NCBI RefSeq assembly: GCF_000344685.1
Contig: NW_006920414.1
Span: 382,488-446,487 of the forward strand
Direction: 5' to 3'
Source: Gloeophyllum trabeum ATCC 11539
Lineage: Eukaryota; Basidiomycota; Agaricomycetes; Gloeophyllales; Gloeophyllaceae
Length of the DNA stretch: 64,000 nucleotides
Shown here: in pieces, positions 12,058-22,937 of the stretch
How the letters are laid out: each line of letters opens with the position of its first letter
Position numbering within the stretch: position 1 is the first letter of the stretch
Program-made: the position numbers and the translations under genes
The notes under the pieces: model-generated
Database searches by the model: none
What the model saw: the letters and a program-made list of their open reading frames with translations, nothing else
Told to the model about the DNA's origin: nothing

Positions 12058-14579
12058 TCACTGCCCAGGGGACACCTTCCCGCTCCCGCCCCTGCTCACA
12101 GCGCCGCCCGCCCACGCCTCCTCGCCCGGCCTCCGCCCCATCCCGCGCGCGCCCAGGCCGCTCCCGCTCCGCGGCCGCCCGTGCCCCGCAAAGTCCCCGC
12201 CGAGCGCGTACCCGAGCGGCGCCGAGTCGCTCCGCGCGCGCGCGAGCCTCTTCGCCCCGCCCGCGCCCGCGCCCGCGCCCAGGACCTCGTGGTGCTGCCC
12301 CGCGACGCGCTGGCGCTTCGACGACCCGGGCCGCCCGCCGCCGTCGTCGAGCTGCGGCGACGGCGAGTCGTAGCGCATGCCGTCGTACGCGTGCGCGAAG
12401 CCGTGCACGTGTGCGGGGAACTCGCCCGCCGTCGGGCTCGAGCCCGGGCTCACGCTGTGCAGCGAGTGCAGCGAGGGGTGGTGCTGCAGCGCGGGCAGGC
12501 TGAAGGAGGAGGAGGGCGTGGGCGTCGGGTAGTTGTGTTGCTGGCTGGTGGTCGCGCTGGCGGGCTGCGTGACGTAGATGTTGGGGCTGTTGCCGGCGGT
12601 GTCGCTTGGTGAGAGCGGTTCTAGTAGGTCGGAGGGGAAGGGGAAGGGCAGTTGCACTGTGGTGTTCATAGCATGTCAGAGATCATTTAAGTTGAGAAAA
12701 TCGAAAAGGTGAATGGGAGAACAATGATTTTAGGAAATCCTCGAGCGACAGCCGCCGCGCGCATGCGTATAGCCCACAGATCCACTAGATGCGGGTAGAA
12801 GGAACTCGTGCAGGGAAGCCAGGCGCGCACAAGAAGTCCTCACGCAGGCGCGTGGACGGGACCCGCGCGCCCTGCGCATATAATCCACCAATCCGCGGAA
12901 TCCGAGGAACACCAGCTCCCCACCGGGCACAACCACGCCGCCCTCCCTCCCCTTCCCCCGCTCCGCGCACCAAAACCAAACCAAACCAAACCAAACCAAA
13001 CCAAACCAAACCAAACCACTCACCTCCCCCCTTCCCCACCGCCTCCCACAGCGCGCCCACCACGCCCCCCAGGCGCTCACACCGCCGCCGCACCTCCTCC
13101 AGCTCGCGCTCCGTCCTCCTATGCTCCTCGCGCATCTGGCCGAGCTGCGCGGCGACCTCGCCCGGGAGCTCGACGCGGTGCTTCACGCCGGGGTCCGGTT
13201 CCAGGGCCTTGCGTTTGATCTCGTCGAGCAGGTCGGGCCGGCCGCGCAGGAATTTGTGGTGCGAGAATTCCCAGGTCTGGGCGTCGGTGGAGGTGCGCTG
13301 GGCGCGCGGGGTCTGGGGGGGGCAAGTGTTAGGGATGGGATTGGGATGTGGATGTGGGGTTGAGATGGGGAAGGAGGGAAGGAGGGAAGGAGGATGCGCA
13401 CCCTGTTGATTTTGTGGAACCCGTACATGTTCAGCTGCCGCACGAAGCTGGAGAACTAGACGCGGGGGGGCAGGTCAATAAAGACGCGAGTCTGTGCAAA
13501 TGTGCGGAAGGGGTCCTGACGTTGTTGTGCTTGAAGTGCGAGCCGAGGATGCTCCGGCTGAATTCGCCCACATTGGACACGACGAAGCTAGTAGATAAAG
13601 GACACAGCGCGGGCGCGTCTCAGGACACCGGAGCAGACAAAGAACGAAGGGGCGACGCGCACCTGGTGCCCAGCTCCGTCCACGCGATGAACTGCGCCGA
13701 CTTGGGGTCGTTGATCATCCTACACACACCGTCTCCATCTGCACTCCACGCGCCTCACACAAAAACAATCACTCACTGGTAGAGCTTCGTCACGAAATTA
13801 TTCGTGCCGGCGGGTTTTCCGAGGATATTGATCGCGCCGGGGGGGATGCACCCGTACTGGCCGCCCTTCTCGGGGGCGTCCGCGAGCGCGGGCTTGTCGT
13901 CCATCTCGCCGCTGCTGGTGCTGCCGTCGTCGTAGTCCATCGGCTGCTGCTGGTGCTGGTGCTGGTGGTGCTGCGCCTCCTCGAGGCTCGTCGCGAGCGG
14001 GGTGGTGCTGAAGGAGCGCTTGCGCGGGACGCTCTTGTCCGAGCACGAGGAGGAGCGCGAGGAGCTGGGCACGTACTGCGGCTGGTGGAGCGCGGGCTCG
14101 TCGTAGGGCGGCGCGTTGAAGGAGAAGTGGTGGGCGTGCGGGTGCGGGTGCTGGTGCGGGTGTGGGATGTGCGGGTGGGCGAAGGCGGGGTGGGCGTGCG
14201 GCGGGGTGATGGGGGTGATGGGGGACATGGTGGAGGACGTGGAGGGGTGCGGGGACGGGTGGATCGGGGAGATGTTCGTGGGCGAGGCGACGCTCAGCCC
14301 GGAGAGGTTCAGCGAGAGCGCGGCGCCGTCGTGCTGGTGCGCGTGCGGGTGCGGGTGCTGCGGGTAGTAGGGCGGGTAGTCGGAGGGGCTGGGCGAGACG
14401 GGCGAGGGGAACGTCGAGCTCGACAGCGTCTGCGGGACTTGGAGATGCAGCTGCGGCTGGTGGTGCTGGCCCCATTGCTGTTGCTGCTGCTGCTGTTGTT
14501 GTTGGCCAGGCTGCTGAGCTTGCGGCGGCGGCTGGGGCGGGGGCGCGTACCGCCCGTCCGTGGTGTAGTGCGGATCCAT
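12058..14579 (-). CDS. HSF-type DNA-binding transcription factor
   Basis: Nuclear transcription factor with a winged-helix heat-shock-factor DNA-binding domain. Exon 1 (from ATG 14579) encodes about 265 residues rich in Gln, His, Pro and Ser. The domain is split by small introns: NFVTKLYQ/MINDPKSAQFIAWTELGT (13785, 13720-13667), SFVVSNVGEFSRSILGSHFK (about 13590-13530), FSSFVRQLNMYGFHKINR (about 13455-13403, the recognition-helix region), then WEFSHHKFLRGRPDLLDEI. A leucine/arginine coiled coil follows (LGQMREEHRRTERELEEVRR), ending at a GTGAGT donor at 13023. The last exon, about 12654-12058, is Ser/Gly/Pro-rich and has a basic cluster (SSKRQR). An earlier in-frame ATG exists at 14774, but 14579 begins a typical low-complexity N terminus. 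No response-regulator domain is seen, so it is not a complete Skn7. The join between coiled coil and last exon (about 370 nt) is the least certain. Confidence 0.85.
12976..13015. repeat. (CCAAA)8 pentanucleotide microsatellite in intron
   Basis: Eight perfect copies of CCAAA, that is TTTGG on the coding strand of the HSF-type gene. The tract begins 8 bases inside the intron, directly behind the GTGAGT splice donor at 13023. Confidence 0.9.
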
Positions 14580-16176
14580 CGCGAGCGGGTCGGGGTCCGG
14601 GTCTTCTGGAAGCGCTGGGTGGAAGGAAGAAGTGTACTCGTCAAGTCGAGCGGTTGGGCGGGGGTAAGACGCGGGTAGTGCACTGGCCGCAAACCACAGA
14701 GACGACCGTGACGCGTTGTACGCACGAGCTACGAGAGACGCCTCGCGTGAGCCACACCGCTGAGCGCAGAGCACGTTTTGTCAAGAGGGCATTAAACGAG
14801 CGCCGAAAGAGCGTGGCGGGCCTCCAGCAGACAAACAAACGAGGGTTATACTCGGCGCGAAATACGGATACGCGGGGCCGTGACGGTATCGCGGACAACA
14901 GCACAGCAGGCGCGGAAAATACGGGGGGATGTGCAGGCGTCTGTCGTCCAGCGCCCGGCTGCTGTAGCCACCCGGCGCGCTGGGTCCATCGAGATCTCCC
15001 ACCGTCGCCCTGTTTGGCAGTCACCTCCTGTCTTCTGCGATACGTACGCGCCCGCGTGCCCGTGCACTCCGAGTCCCCTCTCGTGCGCGCTGCATCAGCA
15101 TCTCCCTCCACTTGGCAGAGCCCTTCCGTCCCCGGCACAAATTTCCTCGCCGGCCACTAAACGTGACACCCATCACATCACTCGCGCTTTTGCCTTTCCT
15201 TTGCCGCCCCCTTGGCTCCCGCTCCCCGTACGCGTACTGACATCTCGGGAACGCCACTGACAGACATGGACAGCCCGCGAGCTAGCTGCCTAGTCGTAGA
15301 TTCCCAGATTCCCCAGATGTCCTTTAGCCTCGCGCGCGCGGGACGGGACGCAGACGTGGTGATGCCGTTATCTGCAGTTGTCCCCTCGTGGCGCCGCGGA
15401 CCCGTGATGCCCCCGCTCGGGCGTTCCTCACAGCCTGCCGTGCGCCCTTTAAATTCGTGCTTGCCTTGGAAGCACCCGCATCATCGGGGCATCTGATCGC
15501 GATCCCCTGATTGGACTGGATATCCTCGTGCCCCCTCCTCGCAAGGCCCTCACTGGTATCCTGAATGCAATGCTCTGCAGCTGAGATGTACTTGAAGAGG
15601 CATCGTTCCGCGAGCACTCCCCTTCAAGCTCATCGTCACGTCTCTCCATCCACCTCTGAGAGTTTGATCTGATCACACTCATCTAGTGGCCCCGCCCCAG
15701 ACTTCAGATCACGATCAAGCTGAAGAAGGCGGTGTCTCATCTGCCGACTAGGGTGCGGTGAATAAGTCGTCAGGACATTGTAACATATGTTAATAACATG
15801 GCGCGCTCCGAAGCCCTTTTTAACAGGGTTATTAACAGTTAATAACATTTAGTTTGAAACGGGTTAATTACATGTTAAAAAGACATATCAACATTGTTAA
15901 AAACACTTTTGCAGTTTAAAATGCCTGGTAGGCCTCCACTGCACTCTCCGGGAGCTATTTGACGTGCACTTTGCAAGCTGAAGTACATTAGGGGGTCTTT
16001 GCAACATGATGTCCCAGTGATATTTGACTTACGGGTACGGTCCTCTACCGGTGCATGGTGGATTCCAGGCTGCCGATAGGGGGGGTTTTTAACACCCAAA
16101 TTGGCCTTGCCTAGAGGGGTCTGTTAATAACATGTTATTAACCTGTTATTAACAGCAGTCTATAACAGTGTAAATA
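14580..16176. other. Upstream region of HSF-type gene, no gene supported
   Basis: This is the presumed promoter and 5' UTR of the HSF-type gene, followed by gene-poor sequence. Open frames up to 168 aa occur on both strands, are Arg/Ser/Pro-rich and lack motifs. Its right part is an AT-rich patch with repeated TTAATAACA (listed separately). Confidence 0.4.
15779..16174. repeat. AT-rich patch with TTAATAACA motifs in both orientations, MITE-like
   Basis: GTTAATAACA or its complement appears repeatedly near 15789, 15829, 15837, 16121, 16134 and 16145, with related TTAAAAA/TTAACA pieces between. The left edge (TGTAACATATGTTAATAACA) and the reverse complement of the right edge (TGTTATAGACTGCTGTTAAT) resemble each other loosely. 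This suggests a small non-autonomous inverted-repeat element of about 390 bp. No target duplication could be defined and no coding sequence is present. Confidence 0.35.
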
Positions 16177-17923
16177 ATGAGCGACTTTTACACCGCACCC
16201 TACTGCCGACGTCCACTGCCTCCGGACAGATATACTTACTTTTACATCACATCTGCGACGACCTCGACACTACTGGCGGGATGTACGTTTGTCGATGTCG
16301 GCATCACCCCAACCTGGCTGGGGACTGATGCGCGCGCTATCATATCTAGCCGATTGCGATTGCAAATCCCCGGCTCTCGCTGTCGCATTTTGTATGTGTT
16401 TTCTGTTGCAAGGCCAGCCCCCCTGCTTCCCATTTCGCCGAGTCCCCATTGGAAGGCCGGCAACTGCGCGCTGCCAGCGTTTACGGCGTCGCAAACTTGT
16501 GCGCTCCCCCCCCCCCCGCCACCACCACCACCACGACGCGGTGAAATAGGATTATTCTTATTGGCGTCCTCATTGAACACAACACCGCAGCTCTCCGACA
16601 GGACAACCAACCGTCCCAGCAGCTGCGGTCTGATTTATATACTCCGCGCCCTCGCCCATGTATCATCCGGGGTGATGCAGACGCATGATCGCCCTGCAGC
16701 TGGCTACGCACACGGATGTCCTGGCAGAGGAGAAGAGAGGACCGTGCGCACCGGACCTCCGCCCGAGCTGACCAAAATTCCTGTCACTCAGCAGAACGGG
16801 ACCGACTTGACTTGTCTGTCCAAACACCACGAGCATCATCCCCACGACCAACTCCCCCCCCCGCCAGAACGCGAAGGTTCGCAGGAACCCAAACGTCGCG
16901 ATCCACGGCTATCACCCGCTCGCACGCCCGGGCTCTCCTTCGAGTTATGGTATGATGCCCACTCTTGCCTACTCTCGCTATGAATAGTTGTCATCACTGA
17001 TCTGAATCCTACAGGCGAATCCGAATCACCTGCATCAATCCCTGGATCGCGGCAACCACAGTCCGCATCGCCGGCCAAGGCCCCATGGCCAGCTCGCCGT
17101 ACCCAGGCACCGTGACACTACGTCCGTCCCAAGTGTGCCAGCGGTTCTCGTTCAGGGTGTCAGGTCGGTACGTAGTCTGTTTGGATGCTAATAGGAGAGC
17201 GCTGATCGGCGGGTGGGGCGTGTATAGACTATGCAGGTCGGTCTGTCGCGCGGCTGGTGGGCGACGTAGTGCCAGTATCCCGCTGGAAGGCGACATAGTG
17301 CCAGTGTCCCGCTGGAAGGCGATGCCATAGGTCCGCCCCGCACCCTCGCGGCTGTGATCACGCCTGTATGCGAGTCTGCCCCTCCGCGACGACCCTGGCC
17401 CAGGTCCTTCGTGCACAAGTCTTTCTCCGGATTCCTGCAGCACCCAGCATCATGATCGCGCACTTGCAGGTTCCCCCGTCCGGTCCGTCGTACCTACATC
17501 TACCGTCGGCGATCACAGTTGGGCCGATCGATGCGTAGGCGGACGGGTTATCCGGTGCGCGACTCGACTCGGATTGGCTGTGCCAGTGTGTCTGTCGGAT
17601 CGATATGGGCTTCGGCTTGGGTTGTGGACGCCTGGCGCTACGCCTCCTACCGTCTGAATCTCCCCGCACAGTCGGGTTGGTCCAGGCGCGGTGTCGTGTC
17701 GCGGGGCAGACCGAGATGGACACCACAAAGTCTGTCGACGCGCTGCCGCGCATCCGCGTCCGGGTCCGGGACGTCACGCACCGTGAACTCACCTGCCACC
17801 TATACCTCCCCGCTGTCCTCCTCGTCCCGGCGTCTGTACAAAAATACGCCGTGCGAGTATGTACTCATGCTGCATGTATGTATGTATGCGTCCTTTCTAT
17901 ATTTGCGTGAAGATGAAACCTAA
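16177..17923 (+). CDS. Uncertain spliced gene, unknown function
   Basis: A 268-codon open frame runs from 16177 to 16983 and can be joined in phase through a donor near 16949 and a CTACAG acceptor near 17015 to a second coding-like segment (RIRITCINPWIAATTVRIAG). Later pieces also look coding (LQVPPSGPSYLHLPSAITVG near 17470; RVRVRDVTHRELTCHLYLPA near 17755). No family is recognised, the first part includes a run of nine prolines from a poly-C tract, and the internal joins are unresolved. It could be a real lineage-specific gene, a decayed gene or chance frames in GC-rich DNA. Confidence 0.2.
17266..17323. repeat. Two-copy tandem repeat, 29-bp unit
   Basis: The unit GGCGACRTAGTGCCAGTRTC followed by CCGCTGGAA occurs twice in a row with two differences, then continues as GGCGATGCC. 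This is a short minisatellite-like duplication. Confidence 0.7.
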
Positions 17924-18455
17924 TTATAAACACGGTATAACCCAGCGGTGACTTCCCGGCGTCGGTGTACTCTCCGAGTCCCGCAGAGCGGATGAGCATT
18001 CGCGCGCCGCTCTGGGGCCGCTAGCCCCGACGAATAAGGTGGGGAGGGGGCCGGGGGCCAGGCAGCTGAGTTGGTCGCCTAATCTCGACATGTAAATATA
18101 CGCTCCATGCTGCGGTATGGCCCGCCCATGATCAGCCTGTAGACTCGTCATTCACACTGGTGTCTGGTGGTAACGTCGCCATATTAGTGGGTCATGCATG
18201 ATGCGATTCTATCCAGTGCGCTGGATACTGTGCAGTCAGCACGTATTCATCCGAGTTATTCCTTCCGCCGGTATAAAATAAGTGCGAACAGGCATGATAA
18301 GCTATCACGCACAGTCCGTATCCCAAAAAACCGTGACACTTGATTCGGAGATGGATATATATACAGTGATGGCCGATCCGACGAGCATGGGCAAAGCAAG
18401 TACACGAGCAAGCAACACAGAAAGAGAAATCAAACAGCAGCGAAGCAGCTAGCTG
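17924..18455. other. Intergenic region
   Basis: About 530 bases with no supported gene, repeat or motif. It holds the 3' flank of the minus-strand coiled-coil gene that ends at 18456. Confidence 0.4.
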
Positions 18456-19226
18456 CTATCGGTCGTCCCGCGGGGGAGGCGACGGCGATGGCGGGCGGGG
18501 GTGGCTCCCAGCATGCCCGTTGCTAGTGTGCTGGGCCCGATAGGCGCCGTTCGCATACGGCGCGTCGGGAGCGGGCGCGGGCGCGAAGTACTGCAGAGGC
18601 GGCGCGAAGTCGGATGGGGTCTCCGGGGAGGGCGCGGGCGGGCCGTAGATGGGCTCGTTGTAGAACCGCTCGAGGACGGGCTCGGAGGGGAGGGCGATGG
18701 ACATTGCGTCTAGGAGTAGGCTGTGTGTGGAGGAGCGGTTGGGATGGGGTGGGTAAGGAAGGGGAAGGGAGGGCGTACTTACTCCATCTCTGCTTGGAGG
18801 GCTTTCATTTTGGCGTTTGCCCGCTCGAGGTCTTGTTGGTAGTGCTCATTCGTCTATCAAAGGCGCGGTCGAATCAGGATATGCAGTGTATGGGATGTCC
18901 ATTGCGACCACTTACAGCAGTGACCTGGTCATACTTCTCCCTTAACTGGTGGAACCTGCGTTCCCCTGCCCATCAGCACCCGCCTTGAACACGCGGGACC
19001 GTATTACTCACTTTTCCTTGTACCACTTCCCCTTGTTCGCTGCCTAACAAGTGTGTTAGATTGGGAGTGCCGAATAGAACCTCGCGGTGCTCGCCTTCGC
19101 CTTCTCGTACTCGTACCGCTCCCTATCGCCCGGCCGCGTGAACTTGTTGCCCGAATCTCGACGAATGGGTGCTGGGCGGATGGGCACTGCTGCGAGGGCT
19201 GCTGCGTTGGAGGTCGATGGATCCAT
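18456..19226 (-). CDS. Coiled-coil protein, INO80 complex subunit F-like
   Basis: Six small exons on the minus strand, start ATG at 19226 (MDPSTSNAAALAAVPIRPAP). The protein is about 180 aa. A basic N-terminal piece (RRDSGNKFTRPGDRERYEYE) leads into a coiled coil (KGKWYKEKFHQLREKYDQVT, then ATNEHYQQDLERANAKMKAL) ending in a DLLLDAM motif. A Pro-rich disordered tail follows (ending PPSPSPPPRDDR). The layout of a short coiled coil ending in LLLDxx matches my knowledge of INO80F/TFPT-type chromatin-remodelling subunits, so a nuclear role in the INO80 complex is inferred. No sequence search was possible. One intron begins with GC instead of GT (AAG/GCGAGC near 19085). It is divergently paired with the gene starting at 19371. 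Confidence 0.6.
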
Positions 19227-19370
19227 ATAGTGTATGTGCGAGATGCAGCGAGCAACTAAGTACTTGAATCGGAGTTTCTACAGTTCGCGTCGTAATTTCA
19301 GGCGCGTCCTGCTCTTGACCGTGACCTCGATCATCCCATAAATCGGCTGGCATCTCTCTGGCTGAAGCTG
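19227..19370. promoter_or_regulatory. Bidirectional promoter, 144 bp
   Basis: The start codons of the minus-strand INO80F-like gene (19226) and of the plus-strand unknown gene (19371) are only 144 bp apart, so both promoters and both 5' UTRs must share this stretch. No clear TATA box is seen. Confidence 0.5.
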
Positions 19371-20784
19371 ATGGCATTGTTCTCTGGTAAAGGTGGCCTT
19401 GTTCTCCCTAGCTGCTCCGAAGGCGCACTTACTTGACTCTCCTAAAGCCTGCTTTAGCCCCACCGTCCCTACCACCATCCAACGCGCTTGGGGTGAGCTC
19501 AACCAAGCTCCCGCCGAAGTAATCTCCTTGATATTTAGTACGACTGGGACGACCGTGGTGATACAGTCAAGTACGGCGGCGATATAGCGCGCACCAAGGA
19601 AGACAGGCGCAAAGCGTCCTGGTTCTTCTGCAGTGGTCCGGACGACCCATGGGTGCCCATGTATGCGCCATTTTTGCCCACCCATTGCTCGGTCTTATAT
19701 GAACCGTAGCCTCACGCAGCAGGCGATTGTCGTGCGTAGCCCAAGGCAGTCCGCTCGATTTGTATTTCTCTATTTCTCTATCGCACTTCACAGGTATTCC
19801 ACGCATCCTGGATCACCAATACGGTGAAGGAGAACTTCGCTGTTGCACTCGGAAAATACGTTCTAGATGGTTTGTTTTCCTCACAAGCATGATCTTTTCT
19901 ACCTAGTATGCCATTGCAGATCGCTTCGAAGAGCTCAACCAGGAGGCGGCTCTGGACCACTGTCACTCCGTGCTGCCTGTTACCAATAAGCTGCCTACGC
20001 CTGTCTCTTCTGACTATGACTACCGGACGACTCACGCGACGAGTGACGCGGATACCGCTTCTCCCAGCATGAGCTGTGCTCGCGGATTTGCCTTGAAACG
20101 CAAGGTACAATACGACAACTATGGAGAGGTCACTCCTGGACCCGTGAAGTGTTTTCGTCTGGCGAGTTCTGGCGACATCGTGTCTGGCGATCTCAGCAAC
20201 ACTCGGAAGTATCTCTCGCGCTCAGATAAAAACAGCGACGTCCAGTCTACCCCTGTGCAATCTGATGACTCCAATAGTTCTCGTGGCTCTCCGGATCTAA
20301 ACTCTACAAGGCCCCAGACTGCTATGCGCCCAAGGCCTGCTGTTCGAATTGTCGACCTCTCCCGCTCGCAGGTTCCGGTCCAGGAAAGGGCAAGGGCGCA
20401 ACCGCAAGGAAACGAGCTCTTCAAGCGCCTCTATGGGACACAAGCTTCGTCTTCACGTCCGGTCCCTTTCAATGCGCCAAAGAGAAACCTCGAGGCGCCC
20501 CTCAAACCCAAGTCGTCCTCGTACGTCTTTCTCTACCCCAGAGAACGCCTGCTAAGCTCTGACCTGCAAGGCCCAGGGTGTCTGAGAGGTTCTGGGACAC
20601 CCTCCGAGTTACGCCTTCTTCCCCGGACTTTCCTATCAAGATGTCGATGGAGGACGCGCTGGCTGCGCTGCGGGAAAGCAAGATACGGACGGACGATGTG
20701 GTAGTCTTCGCCGCGGGGGAGAGGTTCCGCGGGAAAGAGTTTGCATGTCTTGATGTTGGGTCGTCGAGGCGGCAGACGTTCTGA
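19371..20784 (+). CDS. Hypothetical protein, unknown function
   Basis: A multi-exon gene that I do not recognise. It starts at ATG 19371 (MALFSAPPSLPPSNALG after joining a short first exon in phase through a CTTTAG acceptor). A charged, aromatic segment follows (YDWDDRGDTVKYGGDIARTK, RRKASWFFCSGPDDPWVPMY). A helical part comes next (VFHASWITNTVKENFAVALG, DDRFEELNQEAALDHCHS). A long Ser/Thr/Pro-rich, probably disordered middle follows (about 19985-20520). The C-terminal exon encodes SERFWDTLRVTPSSPDFPIK, then MSMEDALAALRESKIRTDDV, ending in RRQTF. The join between about 19650 and 19791 is not resolved. No signal peptide or membrane segment is seen. It is convergent with ARP2. Confidence 0.65.
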
Positions 20785-21139
20785 GGGTTTTCTGTTGTAC
20801 GAAACCTTACTCGCTGCAAGTTTGGCAGGGTGCGCTCTCCAAATTTCCTGCATTCCTTGTACGTTGTATGCGTGTACAGGGCAAACGTACTTTTATAAGA
20901 AATCGTTGGCCAACTCATCCGTGTTTCCCGTTTCCCTTTCTTGACGGTGAAGCCACAAATTGCATTCCTCATTTCCCAGGAAATGCGGCCTTGAGGGCGT
21001 TCGACGGTAAGGTTGGGGTTCCACTGCCACAAAAAACGTTATGAGATGCATATCCTTGCAACTTCCTCAGTGAGGGGTCTTCTCAATGGTGAATTTAATG
21101 TACACAATAGACAGATACTCTGTACGGTTCCTCACCCAT
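20785..21139. other. Convergent intergenic region
   Basis: About 355 bases between two converging gene ends, so it should contain both 3' UTRs and polyadenylation sites. Nothing else was recognised. Confidence 0.5.
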
Positions 21140-22712
21140 TTAGCCCTCACTTCGTCCGAGCTTATCAAGCGCTCGGGCGCCTTGCTCGTACCACTCGTCC
21201 CGGGATATCCAGAACTCCTGGCGATTCTTCATGATGTCCGCCAATACCGCGCCACCTAAGAATACCATGTGTTTCCTGCGCGGCGGGTCCTCAATCCGGA
21301 TTTTGAATTTCTGCAGAGTTAAAGCCAGTTATGATCCCTGGCATATACAAGTGTCAGGATGGGGGGCACGTACGTTCAGTCGCGTTGGGTCGCCATTAAG
21401 GACACGAGTGAGGTATAGTTGCTTCATTTCCTTCTCCAGGCGACTTGGCAGCCCCGGGTACATGCTCGAGCCGCCGGACAGCACTATATGCTTGTATAAC
21501 TCAGCCCGGACATCTACGGCTGCATTCTGGATGGTCTGGAAAAGCATCTCTGGACATGATCGGTTAGACCGTTCCAGGGCTGATGAAGTGGAAGACGCAG
21601 TAATCTCACCTGCGACACCTGGCTGTTCCACGTCGACGAGATGTGGCTGGAACATGCATTCGGGGGCTTCGAAGCGCTCCGACCCTACCTTGATAGTCCG
21701 GCCATCTGGCAGCTTTATTGCAGACTGTTTCAGCGCCTTATTCGCGGTAGATACCACAGGGTATTCATACCGTGTAGCTCTCAACCAGGACGGTTGTCTC
21801 TTCTGATAACCGCGTGTCCATGTCTAGATCGTAGCTACCAGCGATGATAAAGAATTGACATAGGCCGCATAAAGAGCTCTAACTTACCTGACGTAGCATA
21901 GCTTCTCCTTGATCTCTCGCACCGTCTCAAAGTCCGCAGTTCGGTTGAAAGCGTAGCCGCGCATGAGCAGTAACTTGATCAGGTATCGAGTGACATCCCG
22001 TCCAGCGATGTCGAGCCGACGCGTCAAGTGTGGTAACGCAAAGCCATCGTAGACAGGGACAATATGCGTCACACCGTCTCCCGAGTCCACCACAACACCC
22101 GTTGTCAAGCCTGCGCTAGTCCCATGAATATCCGTTCATCACCGTCACATATTCATATGGCAAAGACGGACCTTGTGCGTAGAGCGTCAACACCGCCTGG
22201 ATCGCCACGTACACCCCGTCGAACCCGTACTCCTCAAACATGACCTGACACATCCTCTGTCGGTTGGCCTTCGGGTTCATAGGCGGCTCCGTCAGGAGCA
22301 CCTTCCTGCCCCGCGGGTCCACGTGCAGCTTCTCGTAGAACGTGTAGTTCCACAACAGTCTCATGTCCTCCCAGTTGCGCACGATACCGTGCTCCATCGG
22401 CTGGGACATTTGCAGGTAGTTGCGGTTCTCCGCGGCCTCGTCGCCGATCATGACATCCTTGATCACTGACGAGCCGACGCGTTCCTCCGCTCGTAGGATG
22501 GGCCGACCGATGACGGAGGGGAATACTGAAGTAGGTTTTGAGCATTGCGTGTCGATTATGCGATAAAGAGGCCGTTACCATGTTCAGGGAAGTTAGACCC
22601 GGCGTATCCTACTTTCACGAACTGAGCCAACGCGTTAATGAGGATCCTTGATAGCATATAAGTATCTTACCCCCGTTCCATTGTCAACTACGAGTGGTAC
22701 GCTCGGATCCAT
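21140..22712 (-). CDS. ARP2: Actin-related protein 2 (Arp2/3 complex)
   Basis: This is the ATP-binding actin-like subunit of the Arp2/3 complex, which starts branched actin filaments at endocytic patches. Exons on the minus strand run from ATG 22712 ([20 protein letters not shown]) to a stop at 21140 (...[12 protein letters not shown]). The family phosphate-binding loops are present: [13 protein letters not shown] at the N terminus and [20 protein letters not shown] in the middle. Other conserved segments are [60 protein letters not shown] and [20 protein letters not shown]. The length is about 390 aa, as expected for Arp2. Several short introns interrupt it. It shares a 225-bp divergent promoter with pyridoxal kinase. 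With ABP1 at 48-50 kb, the window holds two actin-patch genes. Confidence 0.95.
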
Positions 22713-22937
22713 GCAGAGATTAGGTTGTGTAATGTTGTATCGACAGCCAGTGTAATGTAAACCGGGACCCTGTTTGTTATCATTTGGTTCTATGACGGGT
22801 ATGACCCACTACAAGCAAGTTCCCACGAGTACAACCTTCCCAGAAACTGATTGAACGACTACAACATCTTCAAAAGTAGAAATGACTCAGGCATTCGGGG
22901 AAATCGTCTTTCGCACTCGCTATAGCGACATCGAATC
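22713..22937. promoter_or_regulatory. Bidirectional promoter of ARP2 and pyridoxal kinase
   Basis: The two start codons (22712 minus, 22938 plus) are separated by 225 bp, so the regulatory sequences must be shared or adjacent. No clear TATA box is seen. Confidence 0.5.

Noticed and set aside
11300..12115. Long minus-strand open frames (271, 234 and 133 aa) beyond the HSF-type gene
   Set aside because: Three overlapping frames in one purine-rich strand with odd Cys/Phe/Ser composition and no motif; best explained as the 3' UTR and chance openness.
12976..13015. CCAAA tract as a CRISPR-like or coding repeat
   Set aside because: The units are 5 bp without spacers and lie inside an intron; it is a plain microsatellite.
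13953..14678. 241-aa plus-strand Val/Arg-rich frame
   Set aside because: Antisense shadow of the Gln/His/Pro-rich N terminus of the HSF-type gene.
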